From Jimgerdemannia flammicorona (taxonomy: Eukaryota; Mucoromycota; Endogonomycetes; Endogonales; Endogonaceae): a stretch of 16,672 bases of DNA. Positions 16,265 to 16,672 of this stretch are shown here, piece by piece (within the stretch, counting starts at the first letter, position 1; every line of letters begins with the position of its first letter). Made by a program: the position numbers and the translations under genes. The notes below the pieces were generated by a model. That model searched no databases, had not been told where the DNA came from, and saw nothing but the letters and a program-made list of their open reading frames with translations. The stretch is from NCBI GenBank assembly GCA_003990745.1, contig RBNI01003098.1, positions 1 to 16,672 of the forward strand. The letters are read 5' to 3'.

Positions 16265-16672
16265 TGTAATAACTCTCACTTCTATCCCTATCTTATCCTT
16301 TGGATAATTAGGGAAGTGGACTATTACTTAGGGACTTAGTACACAATGTATACCAAGAAGCCTTCAGTTGAGGAAGCACTCGCTTTAAGTAGTTGTAGCA
16401 GCAGTGCCTTATCTTTCAAAGGTCTTTCTTATGTGCCTTAACTTTCAAAGGTCTTTCTCTTGTGCCCTATTTCGAGGGTCTTGTTCTTTGCTGTGCACAG
16501 ACTGAATTCACCTTGGAGTTCAGGTTCAATGGGTTTACTTAAGTCTTTGTGATTTGTATACTGGTCTCAGTTCTGGCAGAAGTTAGCTAGGCTTCTGGAG
16601 TTTAGTCAGAAACACTAGAGTCACTTAGATGTCATTACTAAGACTCAAGGGAATGTGTGTGTATGAGGGGGA
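16265..16672. other. Region F: unrelated sequence, possible start of another LTR
   Basis: This replaces the rest of E's 5' LTR. It begins TGTAATAACTCTCACTTC, an LTR-like TG start, and has no similarity to the other elements here. No open frame of note is present. It could be the first 408 bp of a different LTR element inserted into E, or the flank left after a deletion. A target duplication would be ATAAG (16260-16264), with its partner outside the window. Confidence 0.4.
16404..16490 (+). repeat. Three 29-bp direct repeats
   Basis: Units start GTGCC at 16404, 16433 and 16462. The first two are nearly identical (GTGCCTTA-CTTTCAAAGGTCTTTCT) and the third is diverged (GTGCCCTATTTCGAGGGTCTT). 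Short tandem repeats like this are common in LTRs as enhancer-like or slippage-prone segments. Confidence 0.7.

Noticed and set aside
16404..16490. CRISPR-like array
   Set aside because: The units are contiguous 29-bp tandem repeats without spacers, and the third is diverged, in a eukaryotic retrotransposon setting.
1..16672. Host protein-coding genes or tRNA/rRNA genes
   Set aside because: All long frames belong to, or lie opposite, retroelement parts. No tRNA-like fold or rRNA-like segment was recognised by eye.

Overview
This window is a stack of nested LTR retrotransposons with no recognisable host gene. The elements are Ty3/Gypsy chromoviruses. The evidence is a CX2CX4HX4C zinc knuckle, a DSG aspartic protease, an integrase C-terminus with a GPF motif followed by a chromodomain, and polypurine tracts next to TG...CA long terminal repeats. 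The host is most likely a filamentous fungus (inference). The copies differ mainly by transitions, CpG is depleted, and many Gln, Trp and Arg codons have become stops, as expected from methylation decay or a RIP-like process. No reading frame appears intact.

Layout. 1-701: 3' part of a + strand LTR (A). 702-5651: minus strand element B, cut by A just after its protease, with a 1998 bp 5' LTR (3654-5651). 5652-8516: 3' part of + strand element C (integrase C-terminus, chromodomain, polypurine tract, and 3' LTR interrupted in U5). 8517-10188: + strand LTR D, inserted in C's LTR and itself interrupted in its leader. 10189-16264: minus strand element E, with a complete 1495 bp 3' LTR, internal region, primer binding site, and a 5' LTR cut off at 16264/16265. 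16265-16672: unrelated sequence (F), possibly the start of another LTR. The nesting read from the junctions is A in B in C, and F in E in D in C.

The true LTR ends are TGTAAG...CTTACA, followed after three bases by a primer binding site that starts TGGTAGC, as expected for initiator tRNA-Met. Gag, a five-motif dUTPase and the protease form one ancestral frame in the order NC-dUTPase-PR, the order known in betaretroviruses. This frame appears to begin inside U5 and to read through the primer binding site.

The most unusual feature is in the LTRs. One LTR type (B, C, D) carries a conserved 366-codon reading frame of unknown function in U3. The second type (E) has the same ends and core promoter, but its U3 interior is replaced by a different decayed frame. 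U3 also carries up to four TGA(C/G)TCA bZIP-type sites. Element E has lost RT, RNase H, the integrase core and most of the chromodomain, but keeps gag, dUTPase and protease, so it looks like a non-autonomous derivative.
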